From positions 188,001-248,000 of the forward strand of contig JAQGDQ010002369.1 in NCBI GenBank assembly GCA_030141605.1: 60,000 nt of DNA, given 5' to 3'. The notes under the pieces are model-generated. The model saw only the letters and a list, made by a program, of their open reading frames with translations, did not search any database and was not told where the DNA came from. The position numbers and the translations under genes are program-made. The DNA is from Tubiluchus corallicola (lineage: Eukaryota > Priapulida > Priapulimorpha > Priapulimorphida > Tubiluchidae). Shown here one piece after another: positions 16,518 through 25,681 of this stretch. Numbering within the stretch: position 1 is the first letter of the stretch; each line of letters starts with the position of its first letter.

Positions 16518-17657
16518 TTATTGTATTGGATCGATGATCGTGAGGCTTCCCAGCTCTTGGGGACGCATGGCAATCAATCGTTCTTCCATTTCTTTTGCGC
16601 TTTTCGCTTTTGCTTCTTCGGGATCGACGTCAGCTTGCACATCCATACCAAATCTTTTACCAGGAGCCTTCACTCCATGCTCTCCCATCTTTTGATTTAG
16701 CTTGATGAGGGATGCTTGAACTTCCTTTAAGGCTGTGTTTAATTCTTCTAAAAGTCCCTCAAATCCGGCCATTGCAATGACAGCGCCTACAACAGGTGTG
16801 TCTAATAGTACTTCGAGTTCGGCATTTGATTTTTGAATTTGAGCATTCAGAGCTCGTACTTGTTCTCTTTCATTCCTTAAGTCCAGGCTTCGTTTGATGA
16901 TATCCCCTTTTAACTTCTCAATGGCTTTGGCATTATCAAGAGTAACGACAATGACTCCGCTCTTTTGTGTTTCTTCTCTACATTGCAGTTGTTTTGTAGG
17001 GTTCTCTTGTAGTTCGGCAAGAAGTTTTTGATAACCTTCCAATGTCCGTTCGTGATTTTCGATTGAGGCTAGATATACTTTTCTTCTTCCAGTGTCAGTT
17101 TGAATAGATCCTCTGACCATTGCAATTCTATTTCGGACTCCCTTATTGCTGTCTTCCAGTCTACGGATATGTACTCTTCTGGCCTGAATGTCAGCAGTGA
17201 GCTTTTGGTTCTGCTCGATCATCTGTTGCGCTTCTTCTTCAGAAACAGGGACGATTTCTTTTTTCTTTGCCACTTTAAACAGGGCTGCAACAGCAGGAGG
17301 AGGAGGGACATGAGCCGGTGGTGGTGGTGTGCGATCTTCCGTTGTAGAGTCTTTTCGTCTGATTTCAGCTAGAAAAGGTGGAGGTCTTCTCTCAGGTGCC
17401 ACAGAGCCTGTGACCCTATCTCTCAGCTGCATACTTCCGCTCACTTCTCTGTCCTGGTCTAGATCGGTATCTGGGGTCGCTGGAAGGGGTTCAGTAGCTG
17501 GCTCCGGAATGGGGTATCCTGGGAATATAGTAGCTACAAATAGAGCTGCGAGGGCTCCTGTTCGGACGAAAGGGTTGTCAGATTGACATCCGCTTCCTAT
17601 AAGTTCTTGAGTTTTAGTCATTCCGGCACTCAGGGCGCCGATTACATAAGTTGCCAT
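16518..17657 (-). CDS. Proline-rich coiled-coil protein, paralogue of the 14679 gene
   Basis: The 379-residue product has a short N-terminal hydrophobic stretch (TGALAALFVATIFPGYPIPE, about residues 32-51), then a disordered proline/aspartate/arginine region with TPPPPAHVPPPP near residue 115, and a coiled coil from about residue 140 to the end. The segment PTKQLQCREETQKSG-I-V-LDN-AI is almost identical to the neighbour, as are PGK and MEERLI near the C-terminus, so the pair arose by duplication. It is intact, unlike its neighbour, and has its own terminator. No known family was recognised. It could be a type III substrate or a cytoskeletal/scaffold protein; neither is shown by the sequence. 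Confidence 0.75.
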   Translation of the reverse strand: MATYVIGALSAGMTKTQELIGSGCQSDNPFVRTGALAALFVATIFPGYPIPEPATEPLPATPDTDLDQDREVSGSMQLRDRVTGSVAPERRPPPFLAEIRRKDSTTEDRTPPPPAHVPPPPAVAALFKVAKKKEIVPVSEEEAQQMIEQNQKLTADIQARRVHIRRLEDSNKGVRNRIAMVRGSIQTDTGRRKVYLASIENHERTLEGYQKLLAELQENPTKQLQCREETQKSGVIVVTLDNAKAIEKLKGDIIKRSLDLRNEREQVRALNAQIQKSNAELEVLLDTPVVGAVIAMAGFEGLLEELNTALKEVQASLIKLNQKMGEHGVKAPGKRFGMDVQADVDPEEAKAKSAKEMEERLIAMRPQELGSLTIIDPIQ

Positions 17658-17780
17658 ATCTTCTTCTCTTGTTATTGGACAGGAAGAATTATAATTAAAA
17701 TTTACTTAAAAAGTGAATTATTTACTAACAATTGGTTGTGTGTCTTATTGTTTTATTTAAGATTTTGGTTTTTAGTTAAA

Positions 17781-17811
17781 TAAAAACTGAGGCGACTAGT
17801 TATGCCTCAGT
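17781..17811 (-). terminator. Rho-independent terminator, minus strand
   Basis: ACTGAGGC (17786-17793) pairs with GCCTCAGT (17804-17811) around a ten-base loop. On the minus strand it is followed by TTTTTATTT. It serves the gene at 17837-18430. Confidence 0.85.
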
Positions 17812-17836
17812 AATAATTCTTGGAGGAAGAGTTGAA

Positions 17837-18430
17837 TTAACCATAGTAAGGGGTAATACCTGTGCTGTAAGCTGCCATGGGCAGGAGTGACTCTTTGACT
17901 GGTACATGAGAATTGTTAACAGGGGTGAAATTCGTCTCACAGATTCCAAAGGGGTCTGATGTATTCAAAAAGGATGGGAACGAGTCCATATTTGGCATGC
18001 CGAAATTTGCCATATACCATGTTGCTGCTGCACCTACAGTTGCCATAGCGGTAATTGCTACATAAGCAGTTTTCGTGGAAGGAGTAAGGGCTGCTTTGAC
18101 TCTAGACAGAAGTCCTAGGGGAACCTCTTTGACTCTGGCCTTTAGAGTGTCGACTCTTGCAGTTGTATCTGTAGCATCCTTTAGCTTATGAGCAAGTTCT
18201 CTAGTCACTTCTTGTAATGCTTCTTTGTATTGAGGAGCTGCTTCTTGGAATGTTTTTAGCACTTGGCGTTCTTCAGCGGTCAGGGTTTCTCCCCGATCGT
18301 GTTTTGCTAAAATTTGTTCTATTTCATCCATACCCATCCGGTCTTGAACCTCTCTAAGGCGTGTAGAGGGGGACGGATCGTCTGTAATTGTTACAGTTCT
18401 TGTATATTGTTCATCTACTCGTACTGACAT
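17837..18430 (-). CDS. Lineage-specific protein with one membrane segment
   Basis: The 197-residue product has a charged, helical N-terminal half (about residues 30-115, e.g. LTAEERQVLKTFQEAAPQYK) and one hydrophobic segment near residues 125-145 (TAYVAITAMATVGAAATWYM). The C-terminal tail is rich in Pro, Asn and Ser. No family is recognised and it is not obviously related in sequence to the two coiled-coil neighbours, although it shares their orientation, setting and terminator style. It may belong to the same set of membrane-anchored accessory proteins. Confidence 0.65.
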   Translation of the reverse strand: MSVRVDEQYTRTVTITDDPSPSTRLREVQDRMGMDEIEQILAKHDRGETLTAEERQVLKTFQEAAPQYKEALQEVTRELAHKLKDATDTTARVDTLKARVKEVPLGLLSRVKAALTPSTKTAYVAITAMATVGAAATWYMANFGMPNMDSFPSFLNTSDPFGICETNFTPVNNSHVPVKESLLPMAAYSTGITPYYG

Positions 18431-18547
18431 ATTAACTACCTATTATTGGGGTTATTGTTGATTAGTGTGTCGGCGTAAATTATATAATAAAAATATTAGT
18501 AAGTTATAAAAACAATATGAATTCTTGTTTAAGGATGGTAGTGGAAA

Positions 18548-19600
18548 TTATTTTAAAGACTTTTGGATGCGACCGCCGCCCAGGCATACCGAGCCGTCGT
18601 AGAAGACGATGAACTGCCCAGGGGCTATAGCTCTTAGAGGCTTGGAAAAATGGACCAGGGCTATGCCCTCTGAGAGAGATACGATCTCGCAGGGCTGATC
18701 TTCCTGGCGATGACGGATTTTGGCCCGGCAAGAGAAGGAAATGGAGGGAGGAGGGGTGATCCAGGAGAGCTTCTCAGCCTGCAGGCCGCAAGAGAAGAGG
18801 GCGGGGTGGTCATTGCCCTGTTCGACAAGGACTACATTCCGTTCGAGATCTTTGCCCACCACATAATAGGCCTGGGCAGCTCCACCAATGCCTACGCCTT
18901 TGCGCTGGCCGATCGTATAGAAGGAGAGACCGTCATGCTGTCCTACGATTTCCCCCTTGAGGTTCTCAAAGTTTCCGGGGCGGGTTCCGAGGAAGTTCTG
19001 AAGGAAGGGCTTGAAGTTTCTTTCTCCAATGAAGCAAATACCGGTACTGTCCTTTTTCTCTGAGGTAGGAAGACCTGCTTCCCGTGCGATTTGCCGCACT
19101 TGGGATTTGGGAAGGTGGCCGATGGGGAAGAGTACTTTTTTTAGGACCTCTTTGGAAAGAGCATGGAGAAAATAGGTTTGATCTTTGTCCTGATCGAATC
19201 CCTTAAGAAGGTTGTAGTCAGAGTCGATTTGAGCATAGTGTCCCGTAGCCAGAAGATCTGCACCTAGGGATCCAGCCTTTTCCAAAAATACTTTGAATTT
19301 GATTTCACGGTTGCAAAGGACATCGGGATTTGGAGTATAGCCGGCGCGATACTCTTCAAGAAAGTCTTCGAAGACGGAATCTTTGTATTCCCGGGTGAAG
19401 TTGACAGCATAATAGGGAATACTCAGTTTTTCACAGACAGTGGCTACATCTTCAAAATCTTTGGAAGCGGGACAATGTTCCTCCTCCCAGTTCTTCATGA
19501 ACAGGCCGATGACTTCATGCCCCTCTTTTTTTAGGAGATAGGCAGCTACAGAGGAATCAACGCCTCCAGACATCCCAACGACAATTTTTTTCTTCATCAT
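18548..19600 (-). CDS. mnmA: tRNA-specific 2-thiouridylase MnmA
   Basis: MnmA puts sulfur on U34 of Lys, Glu and Gln tRNAs using ATP and a sulfur carrier. The 350-residue product has the PP-loop GMSGGVDSSVAAYLL, the NPDVLCNREIKF segment with the first catalytic Cys, and DSTGICFIGERNFKPF with the second. GHYAQID is also conserved. Two ATGs stand in tandem (19600 and 19597). The gene lies 21 bases downstream of htpX on the same strand. It would modify the tRNA-Gln(TTG) encoded at 8084. Confidence 0.95.
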   Translation of the reverse strand: MMKKKIVVGMSGGVDSSVAAYLLKKEGHEVIGLFMKNWEEEHCPASKDFEDVATVCEKLSIPYYAVNFTREYKDSVFEDFLEEYRAGYTPNPDVLCNREIKFKVFLEKAGSLGADLLATGHYAQIDSDYNLLKGFDQDKDQTYFLHALSKEVLKKVLFPIGHLPKSQVRQIAREAGLPTSEKKDSTGICFIGERNFKPFLQNFLGTRPGNFENLKGEIVGQHDGLSFYTIGQRKGVGIGGAAQAYYVVGKDLERNVVLVEQGNDHPALFSCGLQAEKLSWITPPPSISFSCRAKIRHRQEDQPCEIVSLSEGIALVHFSKPLRAIAPGQFIVFYDGSVCLGGGRIQKSLK

Positions 19601-19621
19601 AAGGGTAGAATAATAGCTGAA

Positions 19622-20521
19622 TCAGGCTATTTTCTGTAATCGTTCGATTCTTTTACCTACAGGAGGGTGAGAGGCAAAAAGAGCGATGAGTCCCCGTTTG
19701 GTGGGATTAGAGATCTTAAAGGATTGGAAAGAAGCGCTCTGTGCGCGAGGATCTTTAATTTGGGAGAGAGACTCCAAAGTGCGGAGTGCAGAGATCATCT
19801 TGTCTTTTCCAGCGAGATGAGCGCCGCCTTCATCGGCACGGTATTCCCTAAATCGAGAATAGGCGGCGACAATCAAAGAGCCAAGAATCATAAAGATAAT
19901 TTCAAAGAAGATCGTAAAAATTACGTAGCTGAAGTAAGAGCCTTCCCGGTTTCTCCCCATGCTTGAAACTCCGTATGCGATCGCTCTGGCAAGGAACATG
20001 ACAAATGCGTTGATGACTCCTTGAAGAAGAGTCATGGTCACCATGTCCCCATTGGCAATGTGGGAAATTTCATGGCCCAGAATAGCTTTGACTTCCGCCT
20101 CATCCATTCGATTGAGAAGGCCTGCTGAAACAGCGACCAGTGAATTCTTTCGGGTTGCACCAGTGGCAAAAGCATTCACTTCGTTGGATGGATAAATGCC
20201 GATCTCCGGTGTTCTAGGGAGGCCTGCATTGTGTGCGAGGTCGGCAACCCATGAATGTAGCTTGTGAAAGTGTGGGTCTGTTGTACTGGGATCGATGATT
20301 TTGACCCCCATGACCCATTTGGCCATTTTTTTAGAAAGTGCTAAGGAGATGAGGGCTCCGCCCATTCCCCAAATGAGGCAAAAAATCGCAAGGGCTTTGA
20401 TATTGAGTCCATAGGCAGAAAGATAGGGTGCAATGTTGAGTGCAGAAAGGATCAAAGAAATCGTCATCACAACTAAAAAATTCAGTGCAATGAAAAGAAA
20501 AATTCTTTTTGCAATGGCCAT
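19622..20521 (-). CDS. htpX: Membrane zinc metalloprotease HtpX
   Basis: HtpX degrades damaged membrane proteins in the inner membrane. The 299-residue product has two N-terminal membrane segments, the zinc site ILGHEISHIANGD at about residues 145-155, two more membrane segments, and REYRADEGGA, which supplies the third zinc ligand (Glu). A GAGG lies five bases before the ATG. The upstream 283 bp (20522-20804) hold no convincing gene and probably the promoters of this gene and of the divergent one at 20805. Confidence 0.93.
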   Translation of the reverse strand: MAIAKRIFLFIALNFLVVMTISLILSALNIAPYLSAYGLNIKALAIFCLIWGMGGALISLALSKKMAKWVMGVKIIDPSTTDPHFHKLHSWVADLAHNAGLPRTPEIGIYPSNEVNAFATGATRKNSLVAVSAGLLNRMDEAEVKAILGHEISHIANGDMVTMTLLQGVINAFVMFLARAIAYGVSSMGRNREGSYFSYVIFTIFFEIIFMILGSLIVAAYSRFREYRADEGGAHLAGKDKMISALRTLESLSQIKDPRAQSASFQSFKISNPTKRGLIALFASHPPVGKRIERLQKIA

Positions 20522-20804
20522 GAATACCTCACTTCATTTCAGTTATATTACCATCTGTCATTTTTGGTTGCTACATTGAATATTGATGGAAATCTTTCAA
20601 AGAAACCTGTTTCAGAATTAGATGCCAATTTCAGGAGTACTAGGCCCCAGAATTTCAATTGCATAAATTTCAATTTTGTGTCATGTATCTCTTTAAAAAG
20701 AAACCTGGCCTCAGGGTGTACTGTCAGATCAAATCTTAGATATAGCAGCACAACTTTTCGCATGCGCGAAGGCTGTTGCATAATGACACAAGGAGGAAAA
20801 CTCA

Positions 20805-21047
20805 TTGTTTAATAATAGGAGGGGAAAAGGAAAAGATATCCAAGCATCCTCTGTTGAACGTATCAAAAAAGCCATTCGTAAAAATACAGCCTGTTATGTC
20901 CTGATTACTTGTACGGAACCGACCAAAGATGGAAAAATGGAAGTGGAAATGAGCTATGAAGGGGATGAAGCATTAGCTGCCTATCTAGTCGAAAGCGCGC
21001 AAAGTGTTTTTGAAGGACAAATTGAAGAATCAATTGATTCAGGTTAA
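20805..21047 (+). CDS. Small conserved-looking protein of unknown function
   Basis: The 80-residue product begins at a TTG supported by a strong AAGGAGG eight bases upstream. Its composition (RIKKAIRKNTACYVLITCTE, then MEVEMSYEGDEALAAYLVE) is that of a folded alpha/beta protein, not of a random frame. No family was recognised. It precedes and slightly overlaps the longer in-frame extension of the M20 peptidase gene, so the two are probably cotranscribed. Confidence 0.65.
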   Translation: MFNNRRGKGKDIQASSVERIKKAIRKNTACYVLITCTEPTKDGKMEVEMSYEGDEALAAYLVESAQSVFEGQIEESIDSG

Positions 21048-21069
21048 GAAATTCATAGCCAAGCAGAAT

Positions 21070-22437
21070 ATGAGTGATCTTTCAAGACTTCAAAAGTGGT
21101 TTTCCTCTCATAAGGAAGAAATCCATTCTGAATTGTTTTCCTTTTTACGTTTTCCGTCTATTAGCACCAATCCTGACTATACGAAATTTGTCAGTGAATG
21201 CGCTGGATGGCTTCTAGATTGGATCCGTAAACTTGGTATGGAAGGGGAATTGATCTCAACACCAGTCCATCCTGTGATCTATGCTGAACATATGAAAGCA
21301 GGACCGACAGCACCTACCCTTTTGATTTACGGCCATTATGATGTCCAGCCTGTCGATCCTATCGAAGAGTGGGAGTCCGATCCCTTTCAACCAACGGTTA
21401 AAGATGGAAAGGTTTTTGCTCGCGGTGCTCTCGATAATAAGGGACAGATATTTTACGCACTTAATTCTGTAAAAGCCCTCTTGGAGTTGGATCAGGATTT
21501 AGGAGTGAACCTGAAACTTTGTATCGAAGGGGAAGAGGAGTCAGCCAGTAAAGGTTTGGAAGCCATTCTGCCCCAGATGGGAGAAAGATGGAAAGCCGAT
21601 TACTTACTGGTTCCCGATTTTGATATCGCTGCTCCGAACCAACCGGCCATTACGTTGGGAATCCGTGGGATCATGGCCATGGAATTTGTGCTTACAGGAT
21701 CGAATATCGATATGCACTCAGGACAGCATGGTGGTATTGCTTACAATCCTAATCGTGCCATTGTGGAACTACTGGCAAAACTTTGGGATGAAAAAGGAAG
21801 AGTTCAGGTTCCTGGATTTTACGATGATGTAAAAGAATTGAGCGATGAAGAAAAGAAGGTTTTGGATCTCCGCTTTGATAAAGAGGAATACAGCAAAGAA
21901 TTTGGTGTAAATGCTTTTGGTGGAGAGGAAGGACTTCATCCTTTAGAAAACAATTGGCTGCGCCCTTCTATGGAAATCAATGGGATTGAAGGCGGCTATA
22001 CGAAAGAAGGCTTTAAGACAGTAATTCCTGCTACAGCAAAAGCCAAACTTTCCTGTCGTCTGGTTCCTGAACAGAATCCGGAAAAGATATATCAACAGGT
22101 TGAAGTTTTTCTAAAGAAACATGTTCCTAAAGGGATGAATATCAAAACCCATTCGCATGGGGGCGGATATGCTGTTCGTGGGGATGTAAATTCTATGCTT
22201 GCAAAAGCTGCATCAAAAGCGTATAGCGAAATATTTAACGTACCTTGCAGTAATGTGATTTCGGGAGGATCGGTGCCCATCATTTCAGAACTTGTCAAAG
22301 CATCAAGCAGCGAAGTGGTATTTATGGGATATGGGCTTTCAACTGATAATATGCATGCTCCGAATGAACATTTTGGATTGGACCGGTTTGAAAAAGGTTT
22401 TTTAACCGTTGCACGAATCATTGAATTGTTAAGATAA
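21070..22437 (+). CDS. M20 family metallopeptidase (dipeptidase-like)
   Basis: The 455-residue product shows the M20 zinc ligands in order: LIYGHYDVQP (His and catalytic Asp), RGALDNKGQ (bridging Asp), EGEEESAS (catalytic Glu pair) and, near the C-terminus, the His in NMHAPNEHF. A dimerisation-domain motif MHSGQHGG is also present. The shape fits the carnosinase/CNDP-like branch that cleaves small peptides in the cytoplasm. I chose the ATG at 21070 because family similarity begins there; an upstream start at 21004 would add 22 residues overlapping the previous gene. The next gene starts 4 bases after its stop. Confidence 0.85.
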   Translation: MSDLSRLQKWFSSHKEEIHSELFSFLRFPSISTNPDYTKFVSECAGWLLDWIRKLGMEGELISTPVHPVIYAEHMKAGPTAPTLLIYGHYDVQPVDPIEEWESDPFQPTVKDGKVFARGALDNKGQIFYALNSVKALLELDQDLGVNLKLCIEGEEESASKGLEAILPQMGERWKADYLLVPDFDIAAPNQPAITLGIRGIMAMEFVLTGSNIDMHSGQHGGIAYNPNRAIVELLAKLWDEKGRVQVPGFYDDVKELSDEEKKVLDLRFDKEEYSKEFGVNAFGGEEGLHPLENNWLRPSMEINGIEGGYTKEGFKTVIPATAKAKLSCRLVPEQNPEKIYQQVEVFLKKHVPKGMNIKTHSHGGGYAVRGDVNSMLAKAASKAYSEIFNVPCSNVISGGSVPIISELVKASSSEVVFMGYGLSTDNMHAPNEHFGLDRFEKGFLTVARIIELLR

Positions 22438-22441
22438 AGCA

Positions 22442-23872
22442 ATGCTTGGATTTGCAAAAAAACTTGAAGAAACACATCCTCTAGCGTTCCCTCTATTAGG
22501 CCCTCTTTTTCTATTGGTGAGCCTTTCACTCACTATTTTGACTTCTCATCCCAATTATGATCTTTGGTGGATTGCCTTGTTAGGACTTGCCTTTTCCTGG
22601 AAATTTGAATGGAGAGGCTTCTTTTCTGCTGCAATTGCTTTATTCTTTTCCGTTGTATTCAAACACGTAGAACTACAATCCCATCATGTTTGGCAATTTG
22701 GTTTGGAAGCATCGATTGCCATCGGGCTCTGGATCACAACCTACTCCCAAGATCAATTGAAAGAATACATCTTAGGGTTCCAGGAAGAAGTCCTTAGAGG
22801 CGTAAGGAAGTCCAAAGCACTAGAAGATGAACTGCAAAGAAGAGATGATCAGTTCGATAGTGAAAAAAATGTGATGCAGGAGCGGCTCGATCAAATCAAA
22901 AAGGAATTGGAAGATAGTGAAATCGATAAAACATCCTTAAAGGAATTGACCCGGACCTTAAAAGAAAATGACGCCGAGAAGGAATTTCTTAAAGAAGAAT
23001 ACCTTCAAGAAATGGCGATGAAGACGAGAAATGTTCAAAGCCTCGAATTGAAATTAGCTGAAATGCAGGATGAGGTGCAGCAACTGAGCGATGGAGAAAA
23101 ATTAAAAGAGAAAAACCGCACTCTTTTAAACCAGTTGAATGTAGTCCGTGTTGATAAATATCAATCCCGATTGATCAATGAGGCTCTGGCAAAGACATTG
23201 ACTCGGGAAATAAAGAAGAAAGAGATCGACCATATTCATACAATTCAGTCTCTAGAAGCCGAAAGAGATGGGTTGAAACAAAAAATTATTGCTCTACAGA
23301 AAGAGGTCGATTCTTCCAGTAAAGAAGCATCTGGCCAATCAGAGGAACAATCCAAAGAATACCTCGAAAAAATCCAAACTCTTGAAAAAGAGCGTAATGA
23401 TTTGAAGCAAAAGATCATCGCCTTACAGAAAGAAGTCGAAGCGTCCCTTAAGAAAACTTCTTCTGAAAAACCAGCTCCTGGCCAACCCTCTGATCATCAT
23501 CGAAGAATTGAAGCATCCTTCCGCCAATTAAAGAAACAGTTTGATGAAAAGAAACAGATTCTTCATCAGACTAGAACGGAACTTTTCCGTTTGGAAGGCC
23601 AACTGTTTGCAAAGGAAAAAGAAGAGGAAAACCAGAAGTTCGAGCCGGATCCTGAAGAAGTAAAATTTGTATCAGAGCTCCAGATTTTGGAAGAAGAGGC
23701 TGAAAATCTGGAAAATGAAAATCTAATGCTTCATGAAATCATTCAAATGTTGAATGATACGATTCAACCTTCAGCAAATATCCTTCCCCCAAAAAAAGAA
23801 AAGAAAGAATCTCCCAAAGAGCAGCAGCTCCCCCTTTATGGAGGAGATCCCCACCTTATTCCGGACTTTTAG
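22442..23872 (+). CDS. Membrane-anchored long coiled-coil protein
   Basis: The 476-residue product has three or four hydrophobic segments within its first 105 residues (for example LLGPLFLLVSLSLTIL and ASIAIGLWITTY), then a very long charged coiled coil (about residues 110-440) rich in Glu, Lys and Gln. A near-repeat of about 25 residues built on ERDGLKQKIIALQKEV / ERNDLKQKIIALQKEV occurs at about residues 275-340. The tail is proline-rich. No family is recognised. It follows the M20 gene by 4 bases, so cotranscription is likely. A large palindrome lies directly after the stop. Confidence 0.75.
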   Translation: MLGFAKKLEETHPLAFPLLGPLFLLVSLSLTILTSHPNYDLWWIALLGLAFSWKFEWRGFFSAAIALFFSVVFKHVELQSHHVWQFGLEASIAIGLWITTYSQDQLKEYILGFQEEVLRGVRKSKALEDELQRRDDQFDSEKNVMQERLDQIKKELEDSEIDKTSLKELTRTLKENDAEKEFLKEEYLQEMAMKTRNVQSLELKLAEMQDEVQQLSDGEKLKEKNRTLLNQLNVVRVDKYQSRLINEALAKTLTREIKKKEIDHIHTIQSLEAERDGLKQKIIALQKEVDSSSKEASGQSEEQSKEYLEKIQTLEKERNDLKQKIIALQKEVEASLKKTSSEKPAPGQPSDHHRRIEASFRQLKKQFDEKKQILHQTRTELFRLEGQLFAKEKEEENQKFEPDPEEVKFVSELQILEEEAENLENENLMLHEIIQMLNDTIQPSANILPPKKEKKESPKEQQLPLYGGDPHLIPDF

Positions 23873-23877
23873 GGCTC

Positions 23878-24027
23878 GTAAAGTAATAACATGAAAGGTT
23901 GGACGGTGCCAAAGCCCCGCGGTTCAATGATCACAACCTGATCAGTATTACACCATACAGATCAGGTTGTGATCATTGAACCCCGGGAACTTTCGCACTA
24001 GTCCAATCACCCATGTTCTTACTTTAC
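23878..24027. repeat. 150-bp palindrome between convergent genes
   Basis: The centre is a perfect 23-bp inverted repeat: GGTTCAATGATCACAACCTG at 23921-23940 continues to 23943, and its mirror lies at 23960-23982, with a 16-base loop. The outer arms are imperfect: GTAAAGTAA at 23878 mirrors TTACTTTAC ending at 24027, with partial pairing (ACATG, TTGGAC and AAAG blocks) between. It fills the whole gap between two converging genes and touches the map stop codon. It could act as a two-way terminator or be a small mobile palindromic element. Confidence 0.8.
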
Positions 24028-24902
24028 AAGTCCTTAGTTAGGATTTCGAAAGAAGACTCTGTAATCAATATCGTATGCTCCCACTGGGCACTTGGCTTGC
24101 CATCTACAGTTCTTGCCTCCCATCCATTGGAAGGATCGATCACACCATCTCTTACTCCAGCATTGATCATCGGTTCTATCGTAAAGGTCATTCCAGGAGC
24201 TAGTGGAATATGAAGATTGTTGTATGAATGTTGGATTTGGGGAGGCTCGTGAAACTGAACGCCTACTCCATGACCGACAAACTGGTTGACCACAGAACAT
24301 CCTTTTGAAGTGGCGAAGTCTTCGATGGTCTTTCCTATCTCTGAGAGTAAAAGCCCTGGCTTGCAGATTTGGACAGAACGCATCAAACACTCATAGGCGA
24401 CATCGACTACTCTCTTTTTCTCTTCACTTACTTTTCCAACCATGACCATTCGTGAACAGTCTCCATAATATCCATCGAGAATGCTTGTAACATCGATATT
24501 GAGGATGTCGCCATCTACAAGAGGAATATCATTGGGAATTCCATGGCAGATCACTTCATTTAACGAGGTACAGATCTGTTTAGGGTAGGGTGGGTCTCCA
24601 TATTGATAAGGGGCTGCTTTTGCTCCCGCCTTTTCATGAAGCTCTGCTGCAAGGTCATCGAGCTCTTGGGTAGTGGTGCCTGCTTTAGCCAACTTACAAA
24701 CTTCATCGAGTATATACGCCGCGAGTTTGCTGGCCCTGCGAATGCCATGGATTTGTTCTTCATTCTTCAGTAAGATGCCAAACTTTTTTTGATAGGAACT
24801 TGCCAGTTCATCTCCAGCTCCTGCTGATCCTTTGTCCGGGTAATGACATTTTTTCCATTTCTTTCCGCTACCGCACCAGCAGAGATCGTTTCTTGAAACC
24901 AT
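24024..24902 (-). CDS. map: Methionine aminopeptidase with SEC-C zinc motif
   Basis: Map removes the initiator Met from new proteins. The 292-residue product starts with NDLCWCGSGKKWKKCHYPD, a SEC-C zinc-binding motif that can contact ribosomes, followed by a type I pita-bread domain. Metal ligands are seen in NIDVTSILDGYYGDCSRM (two Asp), GHGVGVQFHEPP (His), TIEPMI (Glu) and WEHTILIT (Glu side). Type I enzymes with an N-terminal SEC-C extension are known in chlamydiae as far as I recall. A marC gene follows downstream in Chlamydia; here marC lies just upstream on the same strand. Confidence 0.93.
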   Translation of the reverse strand: MVSRNDLCWCGSGKKWKKCHYPDKGSAGAGDELASSYQKKFGILLKNEEQIHGIRRASKLAAYILDEVCKLAKAGTTTQELDDLAAELHEKAGAKAAPYQYGDPPYPKQICTSLNEVICHGIPNDIPLVDGDILNIDVTSILDGYYGDCSRMVMVGKVSEEKKRVVDVAYECLMRSVQICKPGLLLSEIGKTIEDFATSKGCSVVNQFVGHGVGVQFHEPPQIQHSYNNLHIPLAPGMTFTIEPMINAGVRDGVIDPSNGWEARTVDGKPSAQWEHTILITESSFEILTKDL

Positions 24903-24976
24903 TTTTAGCCTTTGGGTTTTGGGGAATTTTAGCAGGAAAACTCGCTTTACGCCAAGAACAAGTCATAAATTCAGGA

Positions 24977-25588
24977 TCAGAAACGGTGGCCAGCCACAAA
25001 CTGATGGATTCCACTCAAGAACATCTGGATTCCGATCATTGTAAGAATCAGTCCCATGAGACGCTCGCAAGCGAGGATGCCCCGAGTTCCAAGCAATCGG
25101 CTAATAAAGGGTGAAAGAAGAAGAATAATCAAACTTACTGCCCACAGGCTATGCATATGGCTGTAATCATTAAAGTACCACTATGCTGATGAGAATAGAT
25201 CATGACTGCTGCAAGCACTGTTGGTCCTGCAACTAAAGGAACGGCAAGAGGAACGATAAAGGGTTCAGGACCTTTTAACTGATCTGGTTTGTGAATTTTT
25301 TCTGGGGGAAAAACCATTTTCAGAGATATGAGAAAGAGAATGATCCCCCCTGAGACTTGTACGGTATCTTGAGTGACATTTAAGAAATTTAACAGTTCAT
25401 CTCCGACGAAGTTGAATAGGATGATGATGACTAAAGCAATGATCAGTTCCCTGAAAATGATCCATTGCTGACGTTTGGGATGGATCTCTTTTAAAGTAGC
25501 GATGTAAAGGGGAATATTTCCGATGGGATCCATTAACAGAAATAAAGAGAAGGCAATGGAAAACGTCCCAACAACGTTCAACGTTCAT
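24977..25588 (-). pseudogene. MarC/YhgN family membrane protein, two lesions
   Basis: MarC proteins are six-helix inner-membrane proteins of unknown transport role. The first 148 codons (LLMDPIGNIPLYIATLKEI) stop at 25135 in CGQ-stop. The expected C-terminal helices (SLIILLLSPFISRLLGTRGI through MIGIQMFLSGIHQFV) continue in another frame to a stop at 24977, so about one base is missing near 25141-25148. At the 5' end the 7-bp CAACGTT is tandemly duplicated (25572-25585), which puts the ATG at 25588 out of frame; only a TTG at 25581 inside the duplication starts the main frame. Two independent lesions argue for real decay, although one could be a sequencing error. Confidence 0.75.
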
Positions 25589-25681
25589 AATTGCATCCTA
25601 AGATAGCAGTGTCTTTTGTTCAAGGAGCATACTGATGCGGTGGCCAAATCTCTCGGTGTTTTGGCGCAGCCGAAAATCTAC

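Noticed and set aside
20564-20812. Plus-strand frame of 82 codons before the small gene at 20805
   Set aside because: It overlaps the strong ribosome site of the 20805 gene in another frame, has no ribosome site of its own and its composition looks random.
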